DNA from: Betaproteobacteria bacterium
Lineage (GTDB): Bacteria > Pseudomonadota > Gammaproteobacteria > Burkholderiales > SG8-41
DNA: 6,507 nt
Reading direction: 5' to 3'
NCBI GenBank assembly: GCA_021414185.1
Contig: JAIOOZ010000186.1
Span: 1-6,507, forward strand
Shown here: one piece after another, positions 6,441 through 6,507 of the stretch
Position numbering within the stretch: the first letter of the stretch is position 1
How the letters are laid out: each line of letters opens with the position of its first letter
Notes under the pieces: model-generated
The model's database searches: none
Told to the model about the DNA's origin: nothing
Seen by the model: only the letters and a program-made list of their open reading frames with translations
Made by a program: the position numbers and the translations under genes

Positions 6441-6507
6441 CCACGGCTGAATCCAGCATGGTTTGTCCCCGCGAGAACGAAGTTTCAGTACAGGCTAACG
6501 CCGGTTT

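Noticed and set aside
6458..6507. Start of a rightward gene at the ATG at 6458
   Set aside because: Only 16 codons are visible, with no ribosome binding site, and the ATG is too close to the candidate -10 box to leave room for a normal leader. The real start may be outside the window.

Overview
The window reads like a high-GC betaproteobacterial chromosome segment (Rhodocyclales or Burkholderiales-like). The evidence is strong GC bias at third codon positions, a tricarboxylate-type (TTT) transporter operon, and the style of the cysS gene. No taxon can be named from the sequence alone. It contains five substantial genes, one gene tail at the left edge, and no RNA genes, CRISPR arrays or recognisable mobile elements.

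Bases 1-4881 look like one plus-strand operon with very tight spacing. The order is the last codons of an upstream gene (probably the periplasmic binding protein TctC), tctB (99-650), tctA (start 650, overlapping the tctB stop by one base), a CoA-acylating aldehyde dehydrogenase (2115-3506), and an AMP-forming acyl-CoA ligase (3509-4858). The implied job is to import a small organic acid with the TTT transporter, activate it to an acyl-CoA with the ligase, and reduce that to an aldehyde (or run the reverse) with the dehydrogenase. The dehydrogenase and ligase pair resembles SauS and SauT of sulfoacetate degradation. That substrate is an inference; xsc and pta, which would complete the route, are not in the window.

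The main surprise is that two of the four complete operon genes appear damaged near their 3' ends in the same way. In tctA the reading frame breaks near 1973, and a clean TctA C-terminus resumes in another frame from 1974 to its own stop at 2099. About 22 family-typical residues are missing between the two parts. In the ligase the frame stops at 4858, and a short peptide resembling the usual ligase C-terminus (LKLLDLLA, stop) follows in another frame to 4881. Roughly 45-60 residues, including the A10 lysine, are missing. Both fit short internal deletions, caused either by real decay of the operon or by assembly error.

Bases 4952-6322 hold cysS (cysteinyl-tRNA synthetase) on the minus strand, convergent with the operon and intact. 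The last 185 bases are the upstream region of cysS. They carry a plausible divergent promoter for a gene that lies mostly or wholly beyond the right edge.
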